This document shows, piece by piece, positions 1 through 5,403 of a DNA stretch of 11,353 nt. How positions within the stretch are numbered: the first letter of the stretch is position 1; every line of letters starts with the position of its first letter. Below the pieces are notes generated by a model, which worked only from the letters and a program-made list of their open reading frames with translations, did not search any database and was not told the DNA's origin. The position numbers and the translations under genes were made by a program. The stretch covers positions 1-11,353 of the forward strand of contig DASQHO010000055.1 of the NCBI GenBank assembly GCA_035632055.1, given 5' to 3'. Source of the DNA: REEB95 sp035632055 (GTDB lineage: Bacteria; Pseudomonadota; Alphaproteobacteria; ATCC43930; CGMCC-115725).

Positions 1-285
1 CATGTCGTCGTCGATCGCGCCCATGACGAAGCAGTTGAACAGCGTCACGTTGCGGCCGCTGCCGGCGCCGGCGACGACGCGGCCCGCCGGCAGGAACTTG
101 AAATCGCTCAGCGCGTCGTAGAACCGCTCGGCCCAGACCGCAGGCTCGCGCTCGGCCGCGGCGAGGGCGGTGGCAACGCGCCGCCAGGTGTCCTCGATGG
201 TGCGGTCGATCGCGCCGCCTTCCGGCGTCTTGAGGCGGTATTTCATGTCCCAGATCTGCTGCGAGATCGAGGCGACGGTGGGCAT
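1..285 (-). CDS. nrdJ: Adenosylcobalamin-dependent ribonucleotide reductase (class II), N-terminal part, 3' end outside window
   Basis: Class II RNR reduces ribonucleotides to deoxyribonucleotides with an adenosylcobalamin-generated thiyl radical, so it works with or without oxygen. Ninety-five codons are visible and the frame stays open at the window edge. The translation shows the family's N-terminal block: ISQQIWDMKYRLK (about 7-19), the AIDRTIEDTWRR stretch (25-36), FLPAGR (64-69) and NVTLFNCFVMG (79-89). By family alignment Cys85 should be one of the redox-active cysteines (inference). The ATG at 285 starts directly with the conserved block and has AGGAAA (294-299) 8 nt upstream. This start resembles the shorter proteobacterial NrdJ, not the long rhizobial form. 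It is divergent from the outer-membrane protein gene. No class I nrdAB is visible, but the window is too small to say whether NrdJ is the only RNR. Confidence 0.93.
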   Translation of the reverse strand, partial: MPTVASISQQIWDMKYRLKTPEGGAIDRTIEDTWRRVATALAAAEREPAVWAERFYDALSDFKFLPAGRVVAGAGSGRNVTLFNCFVMGAIDDDM

Positions 286-313
286 GGGTGGCGTTTCCTG
301 AACTGACGAAAGC

Positions 314-334
314 GCCGCGCCAACGGGGCGCGGC
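314..334. other. GC-rich hairpin in the nrdJ leader
   Basis: Perfect 8-bp inverted repeat GCCGCGCC (314-321) / GGCGCGGC (327-334) with a 5-nt loop. If the candidate nrdJ promoter is right, the hairpin lies within the first 25 nt or so of the nrdJ mRNA and could protect its 5' end or affect translation. It is far too small for a cobalamin riboswitch. The structure is seen directly; the role is inference. Confidence 0.4.
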
Positions 335-344
335 TGTGGCGATC

Positions 345-374
345 ACTATAACGCCGTTCCCGGTTCGTTTTCCA
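345..374 (-). promoter_or_regulatory. Candidate sigma70-type promoter of nrdJ
   Basis: Reading the minus strand, a -10-like TATAGT (345-350) is preceded by an 18-bp spacer and a -35-like TGGAAA (369-374). Start of transcription would be near 338, giving a leader of about 50 nt. No NrdR-box pair is recognised. The assignment rests only on hexamer similarity. Confidence 0.3.
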
Positions 375-411
375 GTTCCGGCACGTCGCTGCGCCTGTGA
401 ATTTCTTCAAA

Positions 412-439
412 TTGACAGGCTTTCTGCCGTTCGAATAAA
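412..439 (+). promoter_or_regulatory. Candidate sigma70-type promoter of the outer-membrane protein gene
   Basis: A perfect -35 hexamer TTGACA (412-417) is followed after 16 bp by AATAAA (434-439), a 4/6 match to the -10 consensus. It lies in a locally AT-richer stretch. Transcription would begin near 446, leaving a leader of about 33 nt with AAGGGGG (469-475) as ribosome binding site before the ATG at 480. Confidence 0.45.
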
Positions 440-479
440 TGGCCGAGGGGAGCCGGTGGGGGCCGGCAAGGGGGTATCC

Positions 480-1172
480 ATGAAGTGGACGGATAAGGGC
501 GCCGCGCTCGCCGCGGCGCTGCTGCTGGTTGCGGCGGTTGATGCGCGCGCGGATGCGCCGCCAGCCGGCGCTTTCGACTGGACCGGCATCTATGTCGGCG
601 TCAACGCCGGCGCCGCTTACGCCCACGAACGCTGGAACTTTTCGCAGATCGGCACCGATGCCAATTCGAATGTCTGGAGCGGCGTCGCCGGCGGCACGCT
701 CGGCTGGAATTTCGTCCAGACTGGACCGTGGGTGTTCGGCGTCGAAGGCGATTACGACTGGGCCGATCTGCACAGCCATACGCCCTGTCCCAATCCGGCG
801 TACAACTGCACCGTGAACGTCACGAACCTGGCCACCGCGCGCGTCCGCGCCGGTTATGCGGTGCGTGACCGCTTGCTGGTCTTCGCCACCGCCGGTGTCG
901 CCGGCGGCACCGTGCAGCCGGCCGCGCCCGTGGCTGCGCCTGGAACGGCCGCCGCTTTCTTCACGCCCGGCAAGCAGGTGCGCTGGGGCTACACGGTTGG
1001 TGCCGGAGTCGAATACGCCTTGTGCGAGCGCTGGGGCGGCGCGTGGAGCACCAAGCTCGAATATCTTTATGCCGATCTCGGCGACAACCAGTTCGTCGAC
1101 AACTTCGCCGAGATCATCCACGTCCGCACGCAGATCCAGAGGGTGCGCGCCGGCCTCAATTTCAAATTCTGA
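480..1172 (+). CDS. Secreted outer-membrane beta-barrel protein (Omp25/RopB-like, OMP_b-brl family)
   Basis: The 230-residue product has a signal peptide: a short basic start, a hydrophobic core (about 8-20) and a probable cleavage site ARA|DA after residue 24. The mature part opens with FDWTGIYVGVNAG, typical of small alphaproteobacterial surface barrels. It continues with alternating aromatic/glycine strands (GGTLGWNF, WVFGVEGDYDWAD, TARVRAGY, LVFATAGVAGG, WSTKLEYLYADLG, VRAGLNFKF) and ends in Phe, the usual signal for BAM recognition. The length fits an eight-stranded barrel. A CPNPAYNC loop could carry a disulfide. The frame is open upstream to 288, but the ATG at 480 is chosen because the signal peptide begins there and AAGGGGG lies 4 nt upstream. 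Likely role: abundant structural surface protein; exact function unknown. Confidence 0.85.
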   Translation: MKWTDKGAALAAALLLVAAVDARADAPPAGAFDWTGIYVGVNAGAAYAHERWNFSQIGTDANSNVWSGVAGGTLGWNFVQTGPWVFGVEGDYDWADLHSHTPCPNPAYNCTVNVTNLATARVRAGYAVRDRLLVFATAGVAGGTVQPAAPVAAPGTAAAFFTPGKQVRWGYTVGAGVEYALCERWGGAWSTKLEYLYADLGDNQFVDNFAEIIHVRTQIQRVRAGLNFKF

Positions 1173-1249
1173 GCGCGCCGCGCCGCCGGTTGGACCCGAC
1201 GGCTGGATCGGCGGTAGACTGGCCGCCGGCTTTGTCCACCGGGGTGGCC

Positions 1250-1504
1250 ATGGCAATGCGAGCCGAACCCTCCGCGCCCGATGCGCTGCTGCTCCAGTTA
1301 CTCGTCTGGATCGCGGCGCGCCGGCGACTCTACGGCGAGACCATGGACGCCTGGCGCACCTCGTGCCCGCAGCTGCCGGTCTGGGAAGACGCGGTTGAAG
1401 CCGGTTTGGTCGAGATCGTCCCCGGTAGCCAGTCGGGTATGCGCGTGTCCGAAGTTCGCCTAACGGCTGCCGGTCAGGCGCGGCTCGGCAGGACGGAAGG
1501 CTGA
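1250..1504 (+). CDS. Small conserved protein of unknown function, possible winged-helix fold
   Basis: Eighty-four residues. I do not recognise a named domain, though the pattern resembles small uncharacterised alphaproteobacterial proteins. A predicted helix (about 9-25, LLLQLLVWIAARR) is followed by YGETMDAWRTSCPQLPVWEDAVEAGLVEI (28-56), which reads as two short helices. A strand-turn-strand and an LTAAGQARL tail complete the pattern. This helix-helix-helix-wing order with a terminal 'LT..G...L' is seen in winged-helix DNA-binding domains, so a regulator is possible but unproven. The ATG at 1250 is preferred; an ATG at 1256 is also possible, and neither has a strong ribosome site. It follows the outer-membrane gene by 77 bp on the same strand and ends just before the DnaA-box-like array. 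Confidence 0.65.
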   Translation: MAMRAEPSAPDALLLQLLVWIAARRRLYGETMDAWRTSCPQLPVWEDAVEAGLVEIVPGSQSGMRVSEVRLTAAGQARLGRTEG

Positions 1505-1520
1505 ACTGGCCAACAGGAAA

Positions 1521-1566
1521 TTATCCCGGCGGATAAGGCTGTAAACCGGCAGTTAGCACCTTATCC
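1521..1566. repeat. Two nested TTATCC/GGATAA palindromes beside the iteron array
   Basis: TTATCC (1521-1526) and GGATAA (1531-1536) form a 6-bp inverted repeat around a 4-nt centre. The same GGATAA extended to GGATAAGG (1531-1538) pairs perfectly with CCTTATCC (1559-1566) across 20 nt. The shared arm means the two hairpins exclude each other. The right arm overlaps the perfect DnaA-box-like site. No T-run follows, so a standard intrinsic terminator is unlikely. Confidence 0.55.
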
Positions 1567-1569
1567 ACA
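1561..1569 (+). promoter_or_regulatory. Perfect DnaA-box consensus TTATCCACA
   Basis: Exact match to the high-affinity bacterial DnaA box. By chance such a 9-mer is expected rarely in a high-GC window of this size. Its position at the head of a regular array of related sites strengthens the call. Binding is inferred from the sequence only. Confidence 0.6.
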
Positions 1570-1620
1570 GATTTATCCCCAAGGCTTTCCCACAATCTAT
1601 CCCAAGGGTTATCCCCAGGC
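1561..1620 (+). repeat. Five tandem 12-bp DnaA-box-like iterons
   Basis: Units begin at 1561, 1573, 1585, 1597 and 1609, exactly 12 bp apart. Each starts with YTWTCC: ttatcc, ttatcc, ctttcc, ctatcc, ttatcc. Most continue with C/A-rich CCA and a GG end. Unit 1 is a perfect DnaA box; units 2 and 5 (TTATCCCCA) differ from it at one base, and units 3-4 are degenerate. The spacer 1505-1608 counts at 50% GC, well below the flanking genes. It lies between two convergent genes, which argues against an ordinary promoter; unit 5 contains the complement of the plsC stop codon TAA. Possible roles are DnaA binding (origin part, titration or reactivation site) or binding of another protein. Confidence 0.6.
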
Positions 1621-2355
1621 GTTCCAAGGGCCATGGCCGCGCGCTCTCCCTTCGGCTATGAGCGCATCGGTCGCGGTCTCGATACGCCTTTCGAGCTCCG
1701 CCATGAAGGTAGGCCGTGGTGTGCCCGGCGCGATCGGCGGCAGGATTTCGACGAGCACCGTGCCCGGCCGGCGCATGAACTGGCGGCGGCCCCAGAACAG
1801 TCCCGAATTCACCGCGACCGGTGCCACCGGCAGCTTGAGCTGCTGATAAAGCGCGGCGATGCCCGGCAGATACGGCTGCTTAACGCCGACGGCGGTGCGC
1901 GTGCCCTGCGGAAAGATCACGATGCTGCGCCCCGCCGCGACGACGCGCTCGGCGCGCTTCACCATGCGGCGCAAGGCGCGCGACGCCGCGCCGCGATCGA
2001 CGGTGATCGAGCCGGCCTTGACCACGTACCAGCCATAGAAGGGCAGCCAGCCGAGCTCACGCTTGATCACCACCGCGCAATCGGGAAAGAGGATCGTTGC
2101 CGCCAGCGTGTCCCACGCCGATTGGTGCTTCATCGCGATGATGCATGGTCCGGCGGGCAGATGCTGGCGGCCGCGCACCTCGTAGCCGAGTCCAACAATC
2201 CAGCGCAGCAGCGCGAACACGCCGCGCGCCCAGAACGTGCCGAAGGCGAGCATCCCGCGCCGCGTGCCGAGCAGGAACGGCAGGCCGGCGAAGGCCATCA
2301 GCGCGGTCCAGCTCCAGAACGCGAGCTGGAAAACGACCGAGCGCAGCAGGATCAC
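1609..2355 (-). CDS. plsC: 1-acyl-sn-glycerol-3-phosphate acyltransferase
   Basis: PlsC-type enzymes add the second acyl chain to lysophosphatidic acid, giving phosphatidic acid, the precursor of membrane phospholipids, at the inner membrane. The 248-residue product has a hydrophobic N-terminus (about 2-29), the catalytic HX4D motif as HQSAWD (77-82), a glycerol-phosphate binding region around 108-121 (YGWYVVKAGSITVDRG), FPQGTR (148-153) and PVAPVAVNSG (176-185). These are the four blocks of the family, and the length is normal. A frame extension to a GTG at 2406 exists. I choose the GTG at 2355 because GAGGGA lies 8 nt upstream and the extra 17 residues look non-coding. The gene is convergent with the 84-codon gene, and its stop lies inside the last iteron. 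Confidence 0.92.
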   Translation of the reverse strand: MILLRSVVFQLAFWSWTALMAFAGLPFLLGTRRGMLAFGTFWARGVFALLRWIVGLGYEVRGRQHLPAGPCIIAMKHQSAWDTLAATILFPDCAVVIKRELGWLPFYGWYVVKAGSITVDRGAASRALRRMVKRAERVVAAGRSIVIFPQGTRTAVGVKQPYLPGIAALYQQLKLPVAPVAVNSGLFWGRRQFMRRPGTVLVEILPPIAPGTPRPTFMAELERRIETATDALIAEGRARGHGPWNAWG

Positions 2356-2411
2356 GCGTGCGTTCCCTCGCGTATAAATTGCTGCGATCGAATCACGTCC
2401 CCTCACTCAGC

Positions 2412-2455
2412 ATTGGATAAGGCTCGCCCTTCGACGGGCTCGCGCCTTGCCAATC
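2412..2455. repeat. REP-like imperfect palindrome
   Basis: The left arm ATTGGATAAGGCTCGCCC (2412-2429) and the right arm starting GGGCTCGCGCC (2436-2446) and ending at 2455 are imperfect reverse complements around a TTCGAC centre. They share the blocks ATTGG, AAGGC, CG and CCC. The core CCCTTCGACGGGCTCG resembles short interspersed palindromes common in alphaproteobacterial intergenic DNA, but family membership cannot be proved from one copy. Confidence 0.5.
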
Positions 2456-2463
2456 CAAAGCAA

Positions 2464-2484
2464 CCCTCTCCCCCAAGCTGAGGG
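2464..2484. repeat. Short CCCTC/GAGGG inverted repeat
   Basis: CCCTC (2464-2468) pairs with GAGGG (2480-2484) over an 11-nt C-rich loop. It lies 9 bp after the larger palindrome and may be part of the same repeat element. Confidence 0.35.
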
Positions 2485-2503
2485 ATGAAACAACCTGCCC
2501 GGA

Positions 2504-2532
2504 CTTGAACGGTTCTGACAACAGCGTTCAAG
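2504..2532. repeat. Perfect 8-bp inverted repeat CTTGAACG/CGTTCAAG
   Basis: Arms at 2504-2511 and 2525-2532 flank a 13-nt loop in which GTT and AAC can add three more pairs. No T-tract follows on either strand. It could be a protein-binding palindrome, an RNA hairpin in a plsC-proximal leader, or part of the repeat cluster. Role unknown. Confidence 0.45.
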
Positions 2533-2662
2533 CGCTCATCATCGTCCACAACAAACGCAATCGGCCGCAAGTAAGTCGGATCGGTGGATTGGATGCGACA
2601 GCTGAACGCTGCGCGGGATAGGACCTAGGAGGCTTTGTGGGGTGCGGCGTCCTTGGCAAATG

Positions 2663-2860
2663 TCATCGCGGACGTTCGCTTTGGCCGTCGATCGACCACT
2701 CCAGCGCCAGTGCGATGCCGAGGAAGATCACGGCGTAGAGGGCGGCATATGGCGAGCGAGGCGAAAGCACGACCATGACGCCGCCGCCCGCGACCGCAGC
2801 GAATGCGCCAACGCGCGTGAGGAGATGCAACAGCTTCACCAAATCTGGATGCCAGAACAC
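2663..2860 (-). CDS. Small two-helix membrane protein of unknown function
   Basis: I do not recognise this 65-residue product. After a short N-terminal FWHPDLVKLLHLL segment it has two hydrophobic helices: about 18-33 (GAFAAVAGGGVMVVLS) and about 37-56 (PYAALYAVIFLGIALALEWS). A polar tail ending SERPR follows, a hairpin topology in the inner membrane. The GTG at 2860 is chosen because GGAG lies upstream at good spacing (8 nt) and the protein-like character begins there. The open frame continues to 2977 but looks non-coding. G/C-ending codons are more common in this frame than in the competing plus-strand frame. It is on the plsC strand but 307 bp away, so it is probably independent. Confidence 0.5.
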   Translation of the reverse strand: MFWHPDLVKLLHLLTRVGAFAAVAGGGVMVVLSPRSPYAALYAVIFLGIALALEWSIDGQSERPR

Positions 2861-3108
2861 CGCAGATTCTCCATTCCAGCGAGCCGCTGGAACCACCGCC
2901 GATGCATTCAAGGTAAATCGACCCGAGCGGGTGCAAATTGCCATTACGGTGAACGCTGGCGCGCAGAAGGCGCACAATTCGTTCCATTTGGGCAGGCACG
3001 CCTATCAAAAGACGCTATGGGAGGCTGAAATCAACGTTGAACGTGCGCGAGCGCGCTGCTGGGCCAACACCGAAACGCAAGATGATTACGGCAACGGCCC
3101 AAAGCCGG
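2861..3108. other. Gene-free gap before the ftsE-ftsX-ydcF 3' end
   Basis: The stretch is lower in GC than the neighbouring genes and holds no credible gene. A GGGCC (3061-3065) / GGCCC (3096-3100) pairing with a weak inner CCG/CGG helix lies just past the ydcF stop and could be a weak hairpin. No T-run was seen, so no terminator is claimed. Confidence 0.35.
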
Positions 3109-3705
3109 TCACGTGTTTCCTTGCGCTTCGTGGATTACCCACGGCCGAACCACGGCGGCGAGATATTTGACGTATTCGGTGACGATCAGGCTGAGCGTGC
3201 CGGGCCATTCCCACCACTGGCCCTGCTTGACGTTGCCGGCAAACACCGGATTGGGAATGATCGTGGCGTCGGGCATGGCGCGCGCGAATTCGAGCAAGCT
3301 GCGCGGCATGTGATAGCCCGAGGTCACCAGCCGCAGCGAATGGTAGTTCTGCTTGCGCATGAAGGCGGCGGTCTCGATCGCGTTGCCGGCCGTGTTGTCG
3401 GCGGTGTGGCCGAGGACGATGCAGCAGGCAAGCGTGTCGGGCGCGTTGGCGGTGCGCAGCAGCGCCGGCACCGACACGCCGGGATGGACGCCGGTGACGA
3501 ACAGCGTCTTGCCCAAGCCGGCCGCTAAAAGCTGCAAACCGCCTTCGACGCGCTGGCTGCCGCCCGTCAGCACGACGATGGCGTCGGTGCGCGTCGTCGG
3601 ATCGTCGACCCTGCTGGGAATCTGGTTGGCGAACCAGAACAGGCCGAGCAGCCAGAGCAGTGCCAGCGCGCCGAGCAGGGTGAAAAGCTGGCGCAGTCGT
3701 CTCAT
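3109..3705 (-). CDS. YdcF/ElyC-like DUF218 envelope protein
   Basis: This 198-residue protein has one N-terminal transmembrane helix (about 7-27) followed by a DUF218 domain. Its hallmarks are DAIVVLTGG (41-49), a GHTADNT segment (99-105) with nearby Asn/Glu, and VTSGYHMPRS (127-136). E. coli ElyC and SanA carry this domain and are linked to peptidoglycan/undecaprenyl-phosphate metabolism and envelope barrier function; the biochemical activity is not settled. The ATG at 3705 overlaps the ftsX stop in ATGA (3705-3702), which points to translational coupling and fixes the start. The same frame stays open far upstream, but that is a shadow of ftsX. Three tandem genes with ftsEX suggest a role in envelope growth at the septum (inference). 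Confidence 0.87.
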   Translation of the reverse strand: MRRLRQLFTLLGALALLWLLGLFWFANQIPSRVDDPTTRTDAIVVLTGGSQRVEGGLQLLAAGLGKTLFVTGVHPGVSVPALLRTANAPDTLACCIVLGHTADNTAGNAIETAAFMRKQNYHSLRLVTSGYHMPRSLLEFARAMPDATIIPNPVFAGNVKQGQWWEWPGTLSLIVTEYVKYLAAVVRPWVIHEAQGNT

Positions 3706-4592
3706 GGCAACCGCCGCAACGTCGCCAGCACGGTGATCCGTGCCGTCGCCATCGCCACCAATCCGGCCACAATCGGCAGCGTTGCCAGCACCGCCCAGTT
3801 CCAGCCGCGCAGATGCAGCGGCGGCAGCAGCGTCACGCTGTCGCCGAGCAACGACGCGGCGTTGGTCGCCTGGCTCAGCGCCAGCAATGCTGCTGCCGCC
3901 AGCACCAATCCGGCGACGCCGCCGATCAGCGCGAGGCGCAGCGCCTGACGCTCGAATTGGCGCGCGACATAGGCATCGTGCGCGCCCATCAGGTGCAGGA
4001 GCTCGATGATGTCGCGGTGGACAGCCAGGCCGGTGCGTGTTGCAAACGCCACGCTCATCACCGCGACGCCGCCGATCAGGATCAAGATGACGATGGCGGT
4101 GATCTCGGCCGAACGCGCGAAGCGCGCCAAGCTGTCGAGCCAGAGTTGATGATCGTCGAGCGTCGCGCCAGGCGCTGCCGCCGCGAGTTTGGCGCGCAGC
4201 GCGGCGAGGTCGGCATGGCCGTTGGAAGCAAGCCGCACGTCGATCAGCCGCGGTAGCTCGAGATCGGCCGGCGACAGCGCCGTGCCGAGCCACGGCTCGA
4301 CCAGTTTGGCGATCGTGGCGCGGTCGATCGGCGTCGCGCTCTGGATACCGGGCGCGGCGTGCAACACGGCGAGCGCTGCATCCAGGCTCTTGTCGTCGGC
4401 GCCGCTCGCCGCCGGCAGCTCGACGGTGAGGGTTCCGGTCAGGCTCTCGTCCCAGCGCGCCAGCGCCCGCTCCAAATCCATCACCGCGGCCAGCGCCAGG
4501 CCGGCGAGGAACACCATCAGCAGCGTCAACGCCGGCAGGAAGCGGCTGCTGCCGTCGCGGCCGAAGGGAATGGCGAGGCCGGGCGCGGTCAC
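3702..4592 (-). CDS. ftsX: Cell-division ABC transporter permease-like protein FtsX
   Basis: FtsX is the membrane half of FtsEX. Driven by FtsE's ATPase, it signals across the inner membrane to switch on periplasmic peptidoglycan hydrolases during division. The 296-residue product has the family topology: TM1 about 18-38, a periplasmic domain of about 120 residues (39-161), TM2 about 162-185, then a cytoplasmic VHRDIIELLHLMGAHDAYVARQF segment (191-213) typical of FtsX. TM3 lies at about 218-240 and TM4 at about 266-287. The GTG start at 4592 overlaps the ftsE stop as GTGA, and its stop overlaps the ydcF ATG. Length and layout are normal. Confidence 0.93.
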   Translation of the reverse strand: MTAPGLAIPFGRDGSSRFLPALTLLMVFLAGLALAAVMDLERALARWDESLTGTLTVELPAASGADDKSLDAALAVLHAAPGIQSATPIDRATIAKLVEPWLGTALSPADLELPRLIDVRLASNGHADLAALRAKLAAAAPGATLDDHQLWLDSLARFARSAEITAIVILILIGGVAVMSVAFATRTGLAVHRDIIELLHLMGAHDAYVARQFERQALRLALIGGVAGLVLAAAALLALSQATNAASLLGDSVTLLPPLHLRGWNWAVLATLPIVAGLVAMATARITVLATLRRLP

Positions 4593-5266
4593 GACGCCGC
4601 CCGCGCGGCGGCTGCGGCTTGCAGCTCGCCGTCTTCAAGATGCAGCACCGGCCGGTTGAACTGTCGCGTCAGCGCCGCGTTATGTGTGGCGATGATCAGC
4701 GTCGTGCCGAGCTTGTTGAGCTCCTCGAACAGCCGCAACAGGCGCACTGCCATGGTGTCGTCGACGTTGCCGGTCGGCTCGTCGGCCACCAGCAGCTTGG
4801 GCCGTGCGACGACGGCGCGGGCGATGGCGACGCGTTGCTGCTGGCCGCCGGACAGCGTCGGCGGCTTGGCGTCGAGCTTGTCGGCCAAGCCGACCCACTC
4901 GAGTATTTCACGGACGTTGTCGCGCAGCTTGGCCTCGGCGACGCCGGCGACGCGCAGCGGCAGCGCCACGTTGTCGAACGCCGACAGGTGCGGAATCAGG
5001 CGGAAATCCTGGAACACGATGCCGATCTTGCGCCGCAATGGCGCCAGCGCCGCGCGCGTCACGCGCGTCAGATCCTCGCCGAACAGCGACACCAGGCCGC
5101 GCGATGGCCGCTCGGCGAGCGCGATCAGGCGCAGCAAACTCGTCTTGCCCGCGCCTGACGGGCCGGTGAGGAAATGGAACGAGCCGGCGTCGAGTCGCAA
5201 TGTGATGTCGCGCAGCACCTCGGGCCCGGTGCCATAGCGCATGCCGACATTCTCGAACCGCACCAT
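4589..5266 (-). CDS. ftsE: Cell-division ATP-binding protein FtsE
   Basis: FtsE is the cytoplasmic ATPase that powers FtsX at the divisome. The 225-residue ABC domain is complete: Walker A GPSGAGKTS (35-43), Q-loop Gln86 in VFQDFRLIP, signature LSGGQQQR (138-145), Walker B LLVADEPT (158-165) followed by GNVDD (D-loop region), and switch His195 in IATHN. VFQDFRLIPHLSAFDNVALPL is characteristic of FtsE compared with other ABC ATPases. The C-terminal tail is Ala-rich. It is first gene of ftsE-ftsX-ydcF and divergent from the zinc-ribbon gene. The ATG at 5266 has no strong ribosome site, so the start is fairly but not fully certain. Confidence 0.95.
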   Translation of the reverse strand: MVRFENVGMRYGTGPEVLRDITLRLDAGSFHFLTGPSGAGKTSLLRLIALAERPSRGLVSLFGEDLTRVTRAALAPLRRKIGIVFQDFRLIPHLSAFDNVALPLRVAGVAEAKLRDNVREILEWVGLADKLDAKPPTLSGGQQQRVAIARAVVARPKLLVADEPTGNVDDTMAVRLLRLFEELNKLGTTLIIATHNAALTRQFNRPVLHLEDGELQAAAAARAAS

Positions 5267-5347
5267 CGCCGCAAGATGGCATGCGCTGGCGGCGGCGGTA
5301 AAGATGCCGCGCCGCCCTGATGCGCTTCCGTGGCACGGCGCGGGCGG

Positions 5348-5355
5348 AGTATAAG
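5348..5355. promoter_or_regulatory. Candidate overlapping -10 elements for the ftsE and zinc-ribbon genes
   Basis: In the 137-bp divergent region, the only AT-rich spot reads TATAAG (5350-5355) on the plus strand and TATACT (5353-5348) on the minus strand, each 5/6 to the -10 consensus. The -35 matches are poor on both sides. If both are used, the two promoters would compete for polymerase. Evidence is sequence similarity only. Confidence 0.3.
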
Positions 5356-5403
5356 GAGCGGCCGCGTGCGACTCCGCCGCGGCATGCCGGTATCGGAGCG
5401 GCG

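Larger units (their letters stand above)
2356..2662. other. 307-bp gene-free stretch upstream of plsC with three palindromes
   Basis: No convincing gene is seen here. It holds three separate inverted repeats (2412-2455, 2464-2484, 2504-2532), a weak -10-like TTTATA region just before the plsC ribosome site, and an AGGAGG at 2627-2632 on the plus strand that does not lead to a convincing protein. Confidence 0.5.

Noticed and set aside
1173..1249. Possible terminator after the outer-membrane protein gene (CCGCCG 1183-1188 / CGGCGG 1209-1214)
   Set aside because: Long 20-nt loop and no T-run; GC-rich sequence gives such pairs by chance.
243..1256. 337-codon minus-strand frame across nrdJ and the outer-membrane gene
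   Set aside because: Antisense shadow; it overlaps two well-supported genes and has no family features.
1505..1620. Firm call of chromosomal oriC
   Set aside because: DnaA-box-like sites are clear, but no AT-rich unwinding element, no origin-type neighbour genes, and gene orientation on the right points toward the site; kept as a hypothesis only.
2495..2535. tRNA T-loop-like TTCAAGT on the minus strand
   Set aside because: The flanking bases do not form a T-stem and no acceptor or anticodon arm is found; the motif is part of the CTTGAACG inverted repeat.
2642..3028. Plus-strand frame with a perfect AGGAGG 9 nt before a GTG
   Set aside because: Translation is rich in Arg/His/Gln/Trp with no recognisable fold and poor third-position GC; the opposite-strand membrane protein is more convincing. 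The AGGAGG remains unexplained.
3706..4638. Upstream extension of the ydcF frame through ftsX (509-residue frame)
   Set aside because: Arg/Ala-rich low-complexity translation in another frame of ftsX; the DUF218 protein begins at the ATG overlapping the ftsX stop.
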